A stretch of 64,000 bases of DNA from UBA2589 sp038120095 (GTDB lineage Bacteria; Gemmatimonadota; Gemmatimonadetes; Longimicrobiales; Gaopeijiaceae): NCBI GenBank assembly GCA_038120095.1, contig JAYOKZ010000007.1:38144-102143 (forward strand), given 5' to 3'. Position 1 is the stretch's first letter. The number at the start of each line of letters is the position of its first letter. The position numbers and the translations under genes were made by a program. Of this stretch, positions 35,709 through 44,852 are shown piece by piece. The notes beneath the pieces were generated by a model that was not told the origin of the DNA, made no database searches, and saw only the letters and a program-made list of their open reading frames with translations.

Positions 35709-38123
35709 TTGTCCACAGAGTTCGAACGTCTCCAGTCCGCTCTCCCAGAGCGCTACACCCTCGTCCGTGAGCTCGATCGAGGCGGGATGTCGCGCGTCTA
35801 TCTGGCTCGGGAATCGCTCCCTGAGCGGGAGGTAGTGATCAAGGTGCTGGATGCGGAACTTTCCGCCCGTCTGGGACGAGCCCAGTTCGTCGACGAGGTC
35901 GACCTCACCTCACGCCTCCAGCATCCGCACATCGTGCCGATCTTCGCCGCTGGAGAAGCGGACGGGACGCTCTACTACGTGATGCCGTACATCGCTGGTG
36001 ACAGCCTGCGAGACCGCCTCGACACGGAAGGACGTCTTCCGATTGAAGAGTCGCTGACCATAACGCGCCAGGTCGCGGACGCACTGCAGCACGCCCACGA
36101 CGAGCAGGTCATCCACCGCGATATCAAGCCGTCCAACATCCTGTTTCAGGGGGGGCACGCCGTCGTGGCCGATTTCGGGATCGCCCGGGCTCTCAGAGCT
36201 GCGAAGAGCGGCGGGGAGTTCACACAGAGCGGGCTACCGATCGGGACCCCTGACTACATGAGCCCGGAACAGGCCGCGGGAGAGGATCGAATCGATGGTC
36301 GTGCGGACACCTATGCGCTCGCCTGCGTCCTGTACGAGATGCTCGCCGGGCAGCCCCCTTTTCACAGCCGCACCGTACAGACCACGCTCGCTCGCCACCT
36401 GTCGGATACGATGCCCTCCCTGCGCTCGGTGCGGTCGTCGGTGCCCGAGGCCATGGAACAGGTCATCGCCCAAGCGCTCTCCAAGTCACCCGCAGACCGA
36501 CCTGCGGATGTCTCCGAGTTCGCGGACGCACTCATGGATACCCGTGGATCGGTCACACCTGTGGTGCGCGCGGGCGGCCAGCGCCGCGCCCGACCGACAG
36601 GAGCGTGGAGGCTTGTCGCGGGCCTCGCCGTGATCACGGCGCTCGGGCTCACCATTCAGGTATGGTCTTCAGGTCTGTCTGCGACCGACCCCTATGAATC
36701 CTCCGTCGCGGTCACCCCGTTCGAGAACAGGACCGGGGAGGAGTCCTTCGACCTCTTGGGGCTTTCGATCGCCGAGGAGGTGATCACGCGCCTCACCACG
36801 GTACCCGAAGTGTTCGTCAGCGACATGTACTCGGCGGCCTCGCTCGTGAACGACAGCGTAGGCACGAGAACGCTCCTCGAGTCACTCGACGTCGAGCACG
36901 TTCTGCGCGGTTATATCGAGCGGCGCGGCAACGAACTGGTCGTCAACGTGTCCGAGTCGAATGCGGAAGGGTTTCTTCACGCCCGCAAGCAGTACTTCAT
37001 CGACCCGGGTGACATCGCCCGAGATCAGGTCATTCTGGCGAACGAAGTCGCCCGGGAATTCCTGCAGAGAGTCGGCCTCGATGACCGATACGATCCAGGG
37101 GGATCGGTCATTGGTCCGGGGCGCGGCGCATACCTCGCGGGAAACGCTGCGCTGGGCCGGCGGACACCCGAGGGTATGCGCGACGCCGTCGCCCGATTCC
37201 GTGAGGCCATCGCCCTCGAGCCCCGTTCGGCTGCGGCGCTGTCGGCCCTTTCATCGACCTACGCACTCTCGCTCTACTACAAGTATGATGTGGGGCTCAG
37301 CCCCTACGAGCTCGCAGCCCGCTCTCTCGCGGCTGCGGACCAGGCGATCTCGGCCGACCCGCGCGTCGCGAACGGCTACTCCGCCCGGGGATACATCCGG
37401 GCTCTCCTCGGTCTGGACCTCGACGGTGCCGCTGCGGACTTCGAGCAGGCGGACGCCCTCGCACCCAACGCACCGAACGGACCAAGCTGGTCAGCCCGGA
37501 TTCTCGCCGGCCAGAATCGCATCGATGAGGCCTTCGCCGAAGCGGAGCGGGCACGGGACCTCGATCCCCTCCAGGCTGGGCGGCGCACCGCGCTGGCATC
37601 CCTCGCGTTCGAGCTGGGCCGCTACACGGTAACGATCAGCGAAGCACGCGAGGCCTATCGACTGGAGAGCCAGCTCCTGCTCGCCAAAGCCTTCGAGGGA
37701 CGGGCTCTCGCTCTGGTCGGCACACCAGACGAGTGTCTGACCATCGATTTCGGCATCTACGACCTGGTTCGTGCGATTTGCCTGCACGCCGCGGGTCAGA
37801 TCGAGGAAGCACGCCGCATCGTAGCGACGGCGGAGCAACAGCTGGAGACCTTCGGGAGTCCGAGCACCGACTATACGGCGGAGCTGATCGCTCAGGACCT
37901 CGCCAGCTACTACGGCCTGATCGGCGAGCCCGGTCCCGCCACCCGCTGGCTCCGATTCGCGTTCGACCTGTCTCCCGCCGGAGTCGACACCCGGCTTCTC
38001 GGGTCCGAGCTCTTCGATCCGGTCCGCGACGCCCCCGAGTTCGCGGAAGCGTTGACTGCCCTGCAACAGCAGGCGCGCGAGCGCGTGATGGAAACCCGCA
38101 GATCACTGAGCGGAGCGCTCTGA
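35709..38123 (+). CDS. Membrane Ser/Thr protein kinase with TolB-like and TPR regions
   Basis: An 804-residue Hanks-type kinase. The kinase domain (about residues 15-275) has ELDRGGMSRVYLAR (glycine loop), VVIKVLD (Lys45), VIHRDIKPSNILF (Asp138), VVADFGIARA (Asp155) and GTPDYMSPEQAAG. One membrane helix follows (LVAGLAVITALGLTIQVW), then a TolB/FlgO-like domain (SVAVTPFENRTGEESFDLLG) and several TPR-type helices (AVARFREAIALEPRSAAALS). The TTG at 35709 gives the usual opening of this subgroup (STEFERLQSALPERYTLVREL, in part) and is preferred to ATG 35568. Targets are unknown. The next gene begins 34 bases on. Confidence 0.88.
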   Translation: MSTEFERLQSALPERYTLVRELDRGGMSRVYLARESLPEREVVIKVLDAELSARLGRAQFVDEVDLTSRLQHPHIVPIFAAGEADGTLYYVMPYIAGDSLRDRLDTEGRLPIEESLTITRQVADALQHAHDEQVIHRDIKPSNILFQGGHAVVADFGIARALRAAKSGGEFTQSGLPIGTPDYMSPEQAAGEDRIDGRADTYALACVLYEMLAGQPPFHSRTVQTTLARHLSDTMPSLRSVRSSVPEAMEQVIAQALSKSPADRPADVSEFADALMDTRGSVTPVVRAGGQRRARPTGAWRLVAGLAVITALGLTIQVWSSGLSATDPYESSVAVTPFENRTGEESFDLLGLSIAEEVITRLTTVPEVFVSDMYSAASLVNDSVGTRTLLESLDVEHVLRGYIERRGNELVVNVSESNAEGFLHARKQYFIDPGDIARDQVILANEVAREFLQRVGLDDRYDPGGSVIGPGRGAYLAGNAALGRRTPEGMRDAVARFREAIALEPRSAAALSALSSTYALSLYYKYDVGLSPYELAARSLAAADQAISADPRVANGYSARGYIRALLGLDLDGAAADFEQADALAPNAPNGPSWSARILAGQNRIDEAFAEAERARDLDPLQAGRRTALASLAFELGRYTVTISEAREAYRLESQLLLAKAFEGRALALVGTPDECLTIDFGIYDLVRAICLHAAGQIEEARRIVATAEQQLETFGSPSTDYTAELIAQDLASYYGLIGEPGPATRWLRFAFDLSPAGVDTRLLGSELFDPVRDAPEFAEALTALQQQARERVMETRRSLSGAL

Positions 38124-38157
38124 GGATCTCCCTTCTCTGCCCCCGGTACGAGATCTC

Positions 38158-38622
38158 ATGAATTCCTTCGCCCTGAGAGCGCTCGCGCTCGTACTTCTCA
38201 TCATGCCGGCGCACGTATCGGCTCAGCAGCCGGCCGGTATCGGCGATGTCCTATCCGGACTTCGTGAGGGAGGCGGTTGGGTCGGCATTCCCATCGTCGC
38301 AGGCGAGGGCCGCTTCAGTACCGTTCAGGTGCCGACGATGGCGCTGAGTATCGCCGGCTGCGTGAATGTATGGTTCGGGCACTCCGGAACGTGGGAAATC
38401 GAAGCCCGTGAGCGCGTCCTGGGCTCAGTCCTGCGAATTGACGCGACACCCGGCATCGGTGTCCCCTTCGAACATGACTTCGGCTTGCAGGCGCGGGTCG
38501 ATATCGACTTTCGCTGGAGCGAAGCGCGGGACACGACGCTCCTCCTCTGGGTCGGCATCGACCGCACCGGAGAGGGGCCCGCGTCAGTGTGCGAGCCCGG
38601 AGAGGTCGACGTTCGTCGCTGA
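38158..38622 (+). CDS. Hypothetical secreted protein
   Basis: A 154-residue protein I do not recognise. It has a clear signal peptide (LRALALVLLIMPAHVSAQ) and a mature part rich in Gly and beta-prone segments (GGGWVGIPIVAGEGRF, VDIDFRWSEARDTTLLLWVG), with two cysteines (AGCVNVW and SVCEPG) that could form a disulfide. It follows the kinase gene by 34 bases on the same strand, so the two may be co-transcribed. It converges on the acetamidase fusion gene with a 9-base gap. Confidence 0.65.
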   Translation: MNSFALRALALVLLIMPAHVSAQQPAGIGDVLSGLREGGGWVGIPIVAGEGRFSTVQVPTMALSIAGCVNVWFGHSGTWEIEARERVLGSVLRIDATPGIGVPFEHDFGLQARVDIDFRWSEARDTTLLLWVGIDRTGEGPASVCEPGEVDVRR

Positions 38623-38631
38623 GCGCGCCGC

Positions 38632-41163
38632 TCAGGATATCGGGCGCGTACCGGATCCCAGAATACGACCGGCCAGCCGCCCGGTGGCTTCACCGGCATC
38701 GATCGCGAGCTGTCCGTTGACGAATACGTACCGCATGCCCGACGCCAGGGCTGTCGGATCGAGAAAGGTTGCGATGTCGCGTACCTCGTCCAGGTCGAAG
38801 ACCGCCACGTCGGCGTACGCCCCCTCACGAATCGTTCCTCGGTCTTCGAGGCCGAACACCCGGGCTGGCATGGCACTCGAGACGTGGATCATCCGCTCGA
38901 GCGACAGGGTGCCATCCTCGAGAACGTACTTGCGGATCTTGCGCGGGTAGGTACCGAACTTCCGAGGATGGCCATCCGATCCATCCGACCCTGTCATGAC
39001 GAAGTCCGCCGTCATGAAGGCCGCGATGTCGTCTTCGTTCATGTTGAATGACCCGATCGACGCCCCTCCGGCCCGGATGACGTCGATGGCCGTCTCGACT
39101 GGATCCTCCCCGCGTTCCTCTGCAATCTCGGCGAGGGTCCGACCGCGCAGCCCGGGGTCGCGCCCACCCGTGATCAGCATGGCATCGGCTCCGTTTCGGC
39201 GACGCATGTTCTCGCGCATGTCCTCCACGAGCCGACTCCGCAGCTCGGGATCATCGAGCCGCTCCAGAAGGGCCGCGTCCCCACCAGCCTGAGCCCAGCG
39301 GGGCAGCAGAGATGCATGGAGCGAGGAGCCGCTGGCATCGTACGGGTACTGGTCCGCCGTGATTTCGAGGCCCCGTGCTCTGGCCTCCTCGATACGTCCG
39401 ATCACGTCGCGACTCTGGCCCCACACGTCCACTCCGAGCGCCTTGATGTGCGAAATGTTGGCGCGGATGCCGCTCGCCTCCGCAATCCCGATGACCTCGT
39501 CGACTGCTCCGAGAAGACCAACCGTATACGAACTCTCGTCCCTCATGTGCGAGTCGTAGACCCCACCATAGGAGGCGGCGACTTTCGCCAACTCCACGAC
39601 CTCGTCGGTCGTCGAGAAACTCTGCGGTGAGTAAAAGAGACCGGTCGCGAATCCGACGGCTCCATCGCGCATGGCTCTATCTACGAGCGACTTCATCTCC
39701 TCGAGCTCGAGGGCTGATGGTCGCTCGTCCCTCATCCCCATCACTTCGCCCCGCACTGAGCCGAAACCGACGAGCATGCCGGCGTTCGTGCCGATCCCCT
39801 GTGATTCGAACACCTCACGCTGCCCTGCAATGTCGAACGTGCCGTGCCCGTCATTTCCCACGATGACGGACGTAACCCCCTGGGCCAGGTAATTCACATT
39901 CTCGCGTCGTGAGCGTGATTCCGAAGCCAGGTCGGACTGCGCATGCGCGTGAGGGTCGATGAAGCCCGGCGCGACGACGAGCCCCGCGGCATTGATCACA
40001 CGGTCCGCCTGAACCGAGGCGGCCAACGCATCGCCCACGAAAACGATACGATCCCCGGATAATCCGACATCCATCCGGACCCCCTCCGCCCCGCTACCGT
40101 CGTAGACCGTCCCGCCCCTGATGAGCACATCGACTTCCCGTCCCTCACCCAGCAGGGATTTCGCAACCATGGCGTGAACGCCAACGTTCTGATCGACGAG
40201 TTCGGTGATCCGGAGGTCCACGGCCATCGATACGACGGAGTAGGCCTCCCCTCGTGTCAGGTCAGTTCGCTCCATCAGGAACTCGACGGTCTCTCGAATC
40301 GCAATCTCGGTCGCTGCTTCCAGATCCGGGTCGAAACCCATCAGGATGTGGTGTGTCGGCGTCTCGGCCCGCGGCCAGTCGAGCGAGCGGTCCTTGTGGA
40401 GAACGAACTGGAGTTGCCCCTCGAGCGAGGTCTCCAGACCGGTCTGATTGACCTCGCCATCTCCCTGCGCCGCATGCCCGTCACCCACCTCGAAGAGCGC
40501 TCCTGCCACCCAGACCGGGATGAAGAGCCTCGTTCCGGCAACGAGGTCCTTGAGGTCCATATTGCCGGCGTGCCGTCCGGGAGGAACCGAGCTGACGCGG
40601 CCCGAATCCGGGGGAGGTGCAACGCCCATGCTGCCGAAGAAGGGACGAGTTTCGACCGTGATGCCGGGGGCGATTTCCGCTCGATGGTTCTCCGTATCGA
40701 TGCGGATGAGCCGAGACCGTCGATCCGCATCGCACAGATCCCTCACAAAGCCGCTGCAACCGTTGTAGCCGTAGGGGATGGAGTAATCGACCGACAGGAT
40801 GCGTACTTCCAGCACGTCGCCCGGTTCAGCCCCCTCGATGTGAATCGGCCCTGTGAGGATGTGTCCACCCGGGCCGCGATCCGTCACTTCGTTGTAGATC
40901 GCAGCGAGGTTCGGCTGCACCTCCTCTGCGGGAAGCCCCATCTGCTGAAGCCGGTCCGGATTGCTGGTCAGCATCGTCGTGACCTCGACGATGTCACCCG
41001 GGTGGATCCTGATGACACCGGGCTTTTCCGGGTCGTAGTGCCCGAACGCCACAGTCTCCGGGCCGGCGACGAGACGATGCACGGTCTGACCGAGCAGCGG
41101 TGCCGCGACCCCGAAGGACAGGAGCCCGGCTGCGAGGAGCGGGAACGAGCGAGTGCGGGTCAT
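38632..41163 (-). CDS. Exported fusion of acetamidase/formamidase and N-acyl-D-amino-acid deacylase domains
   Basis: An 843-residue protein with a signal peptide (FPLLAAGLLSFGVAAPLLGQ). Residues about 26-340 form an acetamidase/formamidase (FmdA/AmdA) domain: GGHILTGPIHIEGAEPGD, PPGRHAGNMDLKDL and VGDGHAAQGDGEV. From about 343 an amidohydrolase domain of the D-aminoacylase type follows: VLIRGGTVYDGSG, VVAPGFIDPHAHAQSD (HxH metal site), VYDSHMRDES, ANISHIKALGVDVWG, ADQYPYDASGSSLH and FVMTGSDGSDGHPRKFGTYP. The two domains are in one uninterrupted frame. The expected GNCG cysteine is Asp (VGNDGHG). The ATG at 41163 opens at the signal peptide. The substrate is unknown; I expect amide hydrolysis. 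Confidence 0.88.
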   Translation of the reverse strand: MTRTRSFPLLAAGLLSFGVAAPLLGQTVHRLVAGPETVAFGHYDPEKPGVIRIHPGDIVEVTTMLTSNPDRLQQMGLPAEEVQPNLAAIYNEVTDRGPGGHILTGPIHIEGAEPGDVLEVRILSVDYSIPYGYNGCSGFVRDLCDADRRSRLIRIDTENHRAEIAPGITVETRPFFGSMGVAPPPDSGRVSSVPPGRHAGNMDLKDLVAGTRLFIPVWVAGALFEVGDGHAAQGDGEVNQTGLETSLEGQLQFVLHKDRSLDWPRAETPTHHILMGFDPDLEAATEIAIRETVEFLMERTDLTRGEAYSVVSMAVDLRITELVDQNVGVHAMVAKSLLGEGREVDVLIRGGTVYDGSGAEGVRMDVGLSGDRIVFVGDALAASVQADRVINAAGLVVAPGFIDPHAHAQSDLASESRSRRENVNYLAQGVTSVIVGNDGHGTFDIAGQREVFESQGIGTNAGMLVGFGSVRGEVMGMRDERPSALELEEMKSLVDRAMRDGAVGFATGLFYSPQSFSTTDEVVELAKVAASYGGVYDSHMRDESSYTVGLLGAVDEVIGIAEASGIRANISHIKALGVDVWGQSRDVIGRIEEARARGLEITADQYPYDASGSSLHASLLPRWAQAGGDAALLERLDDPELRSRLVEDMRENMRRRNGADAMLITGGRDPGLRGRTLAEIAEERGEDPVETAIDVIRAGGASIGSFNMNEDDIAAFMTADFVMTGSDGSDGHPRKFGTYPRKIRKYVLEDGTLSLERMIHVSSAMPARVFGLEDRGTIREGAYADVAVFDLDEVRDIATFLDPTALASGMRYVFVNGQLAIDAGEATGRLAGRILGSGTRPIS

Positions 41164-41227
41164 GATGATGAAGAGGTTGAGAGGAAGAGGCAGGATACGC
41201 TGCACCTTCCGCGTCGTCACCCGTTCG

Positions 41228-42271
41228 TCAGCGCAGCTCGGCGACCGTCACTCGGGGATACGGCTCCTCAGCGAGGAGATAAAGGCGTGATCCGCGCGCT
41301 TCGAGCACGAGCGGCAGCTCCCGCGTTCTCGCCACCTCTACCCCGTCGGACAGTCGTACAAGCCTCGACTCGAAGACCCCCACCTCCCCGTCTGACGGGA
41401 TTTCGTGACGCCGGATCTCGTGCTGGACGAGCACCATCGAAGATCCCCAGGGCACGACTGATCGGAGGAGGTGCGAACCACCCTCGACGTCGAACGCGCG
41501 GCCGAGGCCGATCCCGTCGTCACTGTACGCCTCGATGGCGGTGAAGTCGTCAAAGACGTGACTCCATATCTCGACTCCGTCCAGGTCATGGAGACGGACC
41601 AGTGACTGAACGAAGCTGACATCGAGGACGCCCCCGGGTACGCACAGCAGCGCAGACGGGGTGAGTTCCTCCACGGCGATTTCCTGGAGCTCGGGACCGA
41701 GTCGGTCGGCCCCGGTCACGGGTGGAGCGGTGCCGAAGGACTGGACAGGACCTTCCGAACCCCACTCATGGATGATGAGCCCGTCCATCCAGAAGCTGAT
41801 GAACGTCCGATCTCCCGACGCGCAGAATCCGGTCTCGCCGAAGGCGAATGCGCGCCAACGAATATCGAAGTCGATGCTCCCTCCGACTCGGAACCTGGAG
41901 ATCCACGAACTTCCCGGGTCCCACACCAACAGCGAGCCGGAGGCACTCCACGCGATCCCCGACGGCCGGTCGAGCTGTCCTTCTTCCAACCCGGTGGCAT
42001 CCAGTGATGAGGCGTAGACGCCATCATGATCGAAGACATGCACGACAGGCCCACCAAGGTCGAGTACGGCGAGGCGACCGTCCGGCGCTGCCTCGATGTC
42101 CCAGATTCCTTCGAACGCCCCGGGCGGAACCCCGGACTCGGCTCCGATCTGGAAGAGGGTATCGAGTGCCCATCCCTCGAAGCCCGGCGGAAGCTCCGAG
42201 GGGCGGTCGCAACCGGAGGCGACGGTGAGCCCGATCGCGGCAAGCCCTGCACGCGCTCTGAGTTTCCTCAT
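41228..42271 (-). CDS. Beta-propeller lipoprotein of unknown function
   Basis: A 347-residue protein with a lipoprotein signal (AAIGLTVASGC, lipobox ASGC). The mature part looks like a six-bladed propeller with NHL-like strands (GIWDIEAAPDGRLAVLDLGG, VVHVFDHDGVYASSL, RPSGIAWSASGSLLVWDPG). No catalytic motif is visible. Its start overlaps the preceding gene as ATGA and it ends 64 bases before the acetamidase fusion gene, so the three may be one transcript. Confidence 0.7.
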   Translation of the reverse strand: MRKLRARAGLAAIGLTVASGCDRPSELPPGFEGWALDTLFQIGAESGVPPGAFEGIWDIEAAPDGRLAVLDLGGPVVHVFDHDGVYASSLDATGLEEGQLDRPSGIAWSASGSLLVWDPGSSWISRFRVGGSIDFDIRWRAFAFGETGFCASGDRTFISFWMDGLIIHEWGSEGPVQSFGTAPPVTGADRLGPELQEIAVEELTPSALLCVPGGVLDVSFVQSLVRLHDLDGVEIWSHVFDDFTAIEAYSDDGIGLGRAFDVEGGSHLLRSVVPWGSSMVLVQHEIRRHEIPSDGEVGVFESRLVRLSDGVEVARTRELPLVLEARGSRLYLLAEEPYPRVTVAELR

Positions 42272-43353
42272 CGACTCCGCGGCATGCCCGGAATCGTGAG
42301 GCCCGGGCCTCCGCTACCTCCAGTCAGATGGGCGGCATGGCCGTCCGCGTTCCTCTCACTCTCGGTCATCAGCGTAAGCGGGTATCCGCCCTGAAAGAAG
42401 ATTCCATGACGCAACGCCATGATCTCCCACTCGTCCTGATCGGTGACGGCCTGAGTCGGATCCTGGAAGAAATCCGTGGTGGCTTCGATGGCGCCCCGCA
42501 CATCCGGAGTGTCGGGAGAAGCGAGCACATCGGAGAGCACTTCCAGGTACATGCTCAGGTTGTCCCAGATCATCGCGGCTTCTGCGTTCATCCAGATCAG
42601 CCCCGGCGAGATGGCCGGCGCGAGCGGAATCTCGCTCGGAAAGAACTCCGGTGGCTCCCCGTACGTCAGCTTGGAAAAATACCGGGTGGTGACCGTGTCG
42701 ATCCCCGCGCTCCGGTCCGGGCCAGGGGCGATATCCGTGAACGGCTCGGTCACCGCGAGTCGGAACCAGTGGCCCGCCCAGATGAAACCGTCGAGATCGG
42801 CGTAACCGGTCCGGAAACCCAGCGCAAACGCGTGATCGTACAGGATGTCCATGTTCTTGGGGACGCTCGTCAGCGCGACCCCGGATCGGCTCCGGTAGGC
42901 GTCGACGGCATCACTCAGCGCAGCGGCACGGTCCTCCAGCGCTTCATCTGCCAGAATGGAAATCACTTCGCGCTGGAACGCCTGGCCCCACCGGACGATT
43001 CCCGCCGCACGAGGACCGAGCGCGTCGAAGCCCGCCCGGGCGAGCTCGCGGGCACCCGCTTCCCCTTCACCCTGTACGAGGAACGTCATGCGATCGATCA
43101 TGTCGAATTCGAAGCCGAACGTCGGCAGGTCACTCCCGCTGGCGCGGACCACGTCACCTTCCTTCGCCAGTTCGTGAAAGAGCAGACCGTGAGCCTGATC
43201 CAGCCGGTCCAGCATGTCCACGACCTCGGGGTGGCGCGCACGCAGAGCATCGGCAGCTCCAAGCTCACCCACCTCCTGAGCCTGCGACCGGCTGGCCGAA
43301 ACCGATGCCAACGCGGTCAGACACAAGAGCACACGCAGTATCGGGGAACGCAT
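42268..43353 (-). CDS. Hypothetical secreted protein
   Basis: A 361-residue protein I cannot assign to a family. It has a signal peptide (PILRVLLCLTALASVSAS, cleaved near SQAQ), an alpha-helical mature region (ADALRARHPEVVDMLDRLDQ), several Trp/Phe-rich segments (DGFIWAGHWFRLAV) and a Gly-rich C-terminus (HLTGGSGGPGLTIPG). The ATG at 43353 opens at the signal peptide; upstream codons are open but unrelated. It overlaps the propeller lipoprotein gene by four bases and diverges from copC. Confidence 0.65.
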   Translation of the reverse strand: MRSPILRVLLCLTALASVSASRSQAQEVGELGAADALRARHPEVVDMLDRLDQAHGLLFHELAKEGDVVRASGSDLPTFGFEFDMIDRMTFLVQGEGEAGARELARAGFDALGPRAAGIVRWGQAFQREVISILADEALEDRAAALSDAVDAYRSRSGVALTSVPKNMDILYDHAFALGFRTGYADLDGFIWAGHWFRLAVTEPFTDIAPGPDRSAGIDTVTTRYFSKLTYGEPPEFFPSEIPLAPAISPGLIWMNAEAAMIWDNLSMYLEVLSDVLASPDTPDVRGAIEATTDFFQDPTQAVTDQDEWEIMALRHGIFFQGGYPLTLMTESERNADGHAAHLTGGSGGPGLTIPGMPRSR

Positions 43354-43454
43354 ACCGGGAGACCGACCCTTCGGGGGTTGTTGCTCGGAGGACACGATCC
43401 CATGATGGCCAAGGTGTATCAACGCAGCAACAGGGCTTCGACAGCAGGCACGAG

Positions 43455-43910
43455 ATGAGCCGAACAGAGGCATGGGACAGGAGGTTCAGCGCGTTTGGGA
43501 TGGTGTTCCTCACGCTGGCCCTGGCAGGTGCCGGCGAGCGTACCGCAGCTGCTGACCTCGATCGGATCACACCGTTTCACGCAGAGTCCGCCGCCCCGAC
43601 GGCACCCCACATCACCCTGGACGCCTCCCTGCCGGAAGATGACCAGACGGTCGCGGGCAACGTCACCGAGGTTCGACTCTTTTTCTCCGAGGCGCCGCTG
43701 ATGCGGGGAGCGTCGATCCGCGTGGTGAATTCCTCTCGGAGACTCGTCCGCAGCAGTCCCCCGGAAGCCGACACCACGGATCCGAGGCAACTGGCTGTGC
43801 AGATCGAACCGGCCCTGCCCGAGGGGAGGTATGTCGTGCAGTGGCGCTGTATTGCCGACGATGGCCACGTGATGCGCGGCGATTTCACCTTCGAAGTGGC
43901 CGGGACTTGA
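43455..43910 (+). CDS. copC: CopC domain periplasmic protein
   Basis: A 151-residue exported protein with the CopC immunoglobulin-like fold: APHITLDASLPEDDQTV at the mature start, then VTEVRLFFSEAPL, and near the end WRCIADDGHVMRGDFTFEV (the family ADGH motif). CopC proteins bind copper in the periplasm. One His of the usual N-terminal Cu(II) site is present (APHIT) and the DGH His is kept. The ATG at 43455 is followed by a hydrophobic signal (FGMVFLTLALAGAGERTAAA). The stop overlaps the copD start as TTGA. Confidence 0.85.
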   Translation: MSRTEAWDRRFSAFGMVFLTLALAGAGERTAAADLDRITPFHAESAAPTAPHITLDASLPEDDQTVAGNVTEVRLFFSEAPLMRGASIRVVNSSRRLVRSSPPEADTTDPRQLAVQIEPALPEGRYVVQWRCIADDGHVMRGDFTFEVAGT

Positions 43911-44848
43911 TCTGGCTCCTCACGACGGTCCAGCAGGGTCTCCTCTTTGCGGCTACCGTTTTCTTCGTTGGATGCGTGTCCTGGCGTGTATTCGTCGCGC
44001 CCGGGGTCTCCGCAAGCCTGATCGACGCCCGACGGCACATGGGTGGCCTCGAACACCAGGTCGATCAGTGGGCTCGCCGGACCGCCCTCGTGCTGGTCAC
44101 GGCGTGGGTCCTGCGAATGGTGGCTCAGCTTGTCGCATTCCGAGATCCATTCGCACCCCTGCGCGACGACCTCTCCCTCCTGCTGTTCCAGACCACATGG
44201 GGCAGCGTATGGATAGCTCAGGGCATCGTCGTCCTCGGCATCACGATGACGACGTGGCTTGCCCTGCCCCGCACGCCCGAGGCGCACCAGAGCTCCTCGA
44301 GCCCACGGGGAGGGACAGCGTGGTCGATGCTTGCACTTCTGGCGTGCGCTCTGGTCACCACGCTGGCCATGTCCGGGCATGCGATGGGTGCGGACGCGTG
44401 GCGCGCTGCGGCTGTCTCCGCCGATGCCCTCCACACCCTGGCCGCCGGAAGCTGGATCGGCACGCTTGCGGTCATCCTGTTGGGCGCGAGCTATCGAGCC
44501 AGTCCGGAGGTGGGCTCGTCCGCATTCGGGGCCCAGATCCGGCGCTTCTCACCCATTGCGCTCCTCTCGGGCGGAGCTCTGGTCGCGATGGGCAGTGTAC
44601 TTTCGTGGACCCACCTGACCGGCGTGTCCGATCTCTGGGAGACGACCTACGGTCGTGTGCTGAGCACGAAGATCGGGGTGGTCATCGTCATCCTTGGGCT
44701 CGGGTTCTGGAACTGGCGCCGCGGAGTACCGGTCAGTGATCGTGTCGAGGGGGTTCGGGACATTCGCCGACGGGGCGTCTGGGAAGTCGGTCTCGCTGCG
44801 GTCGTCATCGCACTCACGGCCATACTCGTGCACTCCACCAAACCTTGA
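43907..44848 (+). CDS. copD: CopD-type copper transport membrane protein
   Basis: A 313-residue polytopic protein with about eight membrane helices, among them LLFAATVFFVGCVSWRVFV, MLALLACALVTTLAMSGHAM, ADALHTLAAGSWIGTLAVIL and IGVVIVILGLGFWNW. The conserved His residues in SGHAMG and ADALHT fit CopD, thought to move copper across the inner membrane. A TTG at 43907 overlapping the copC stop is the best start; the upstream codons are a shadow of copC. The cytochrome c gene starts 4 bases after the stop. Confidence 0.86.
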   Translation: MIWLLTTVQQGLLFAATVFFVGCVSWRVFVAPGVSASLIDARRHMGGLEHQVDQWARRTALVLVTAWVLRMVAQLVAFRDPFAPLRDDLSLLLFQTTWGSVWIAQGIVVLGITMTTWLALPRTPEAHQSSSSPRGGTAWSMLALLACALVTTLAMSGHAMGADAWRAAAVSADALHTLAAGSWIGTLAVILLGASYRASPEVGSSAFGAQIRRFSPIALLSGGALVAMGSVLSWTHLTGVSDLWETTYGRVLSTKIGVVIVILGLGFWNWRRGVPVSDRVEGVRDIRRRGVWEVGLAAVVIALTAILVHSTKP

Positions 44849-44852
44849 GCAC

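Noticed and set aside
42328..43458. A 376-codon plus-strand frame opposite the secreted protein gene
   Set aside because: Its translation is Arg/His-rich without any recognisable motif, while the minus strand has a signal peptide and an ATGA link to its neighbour. High GC makes such antisense frames common here.
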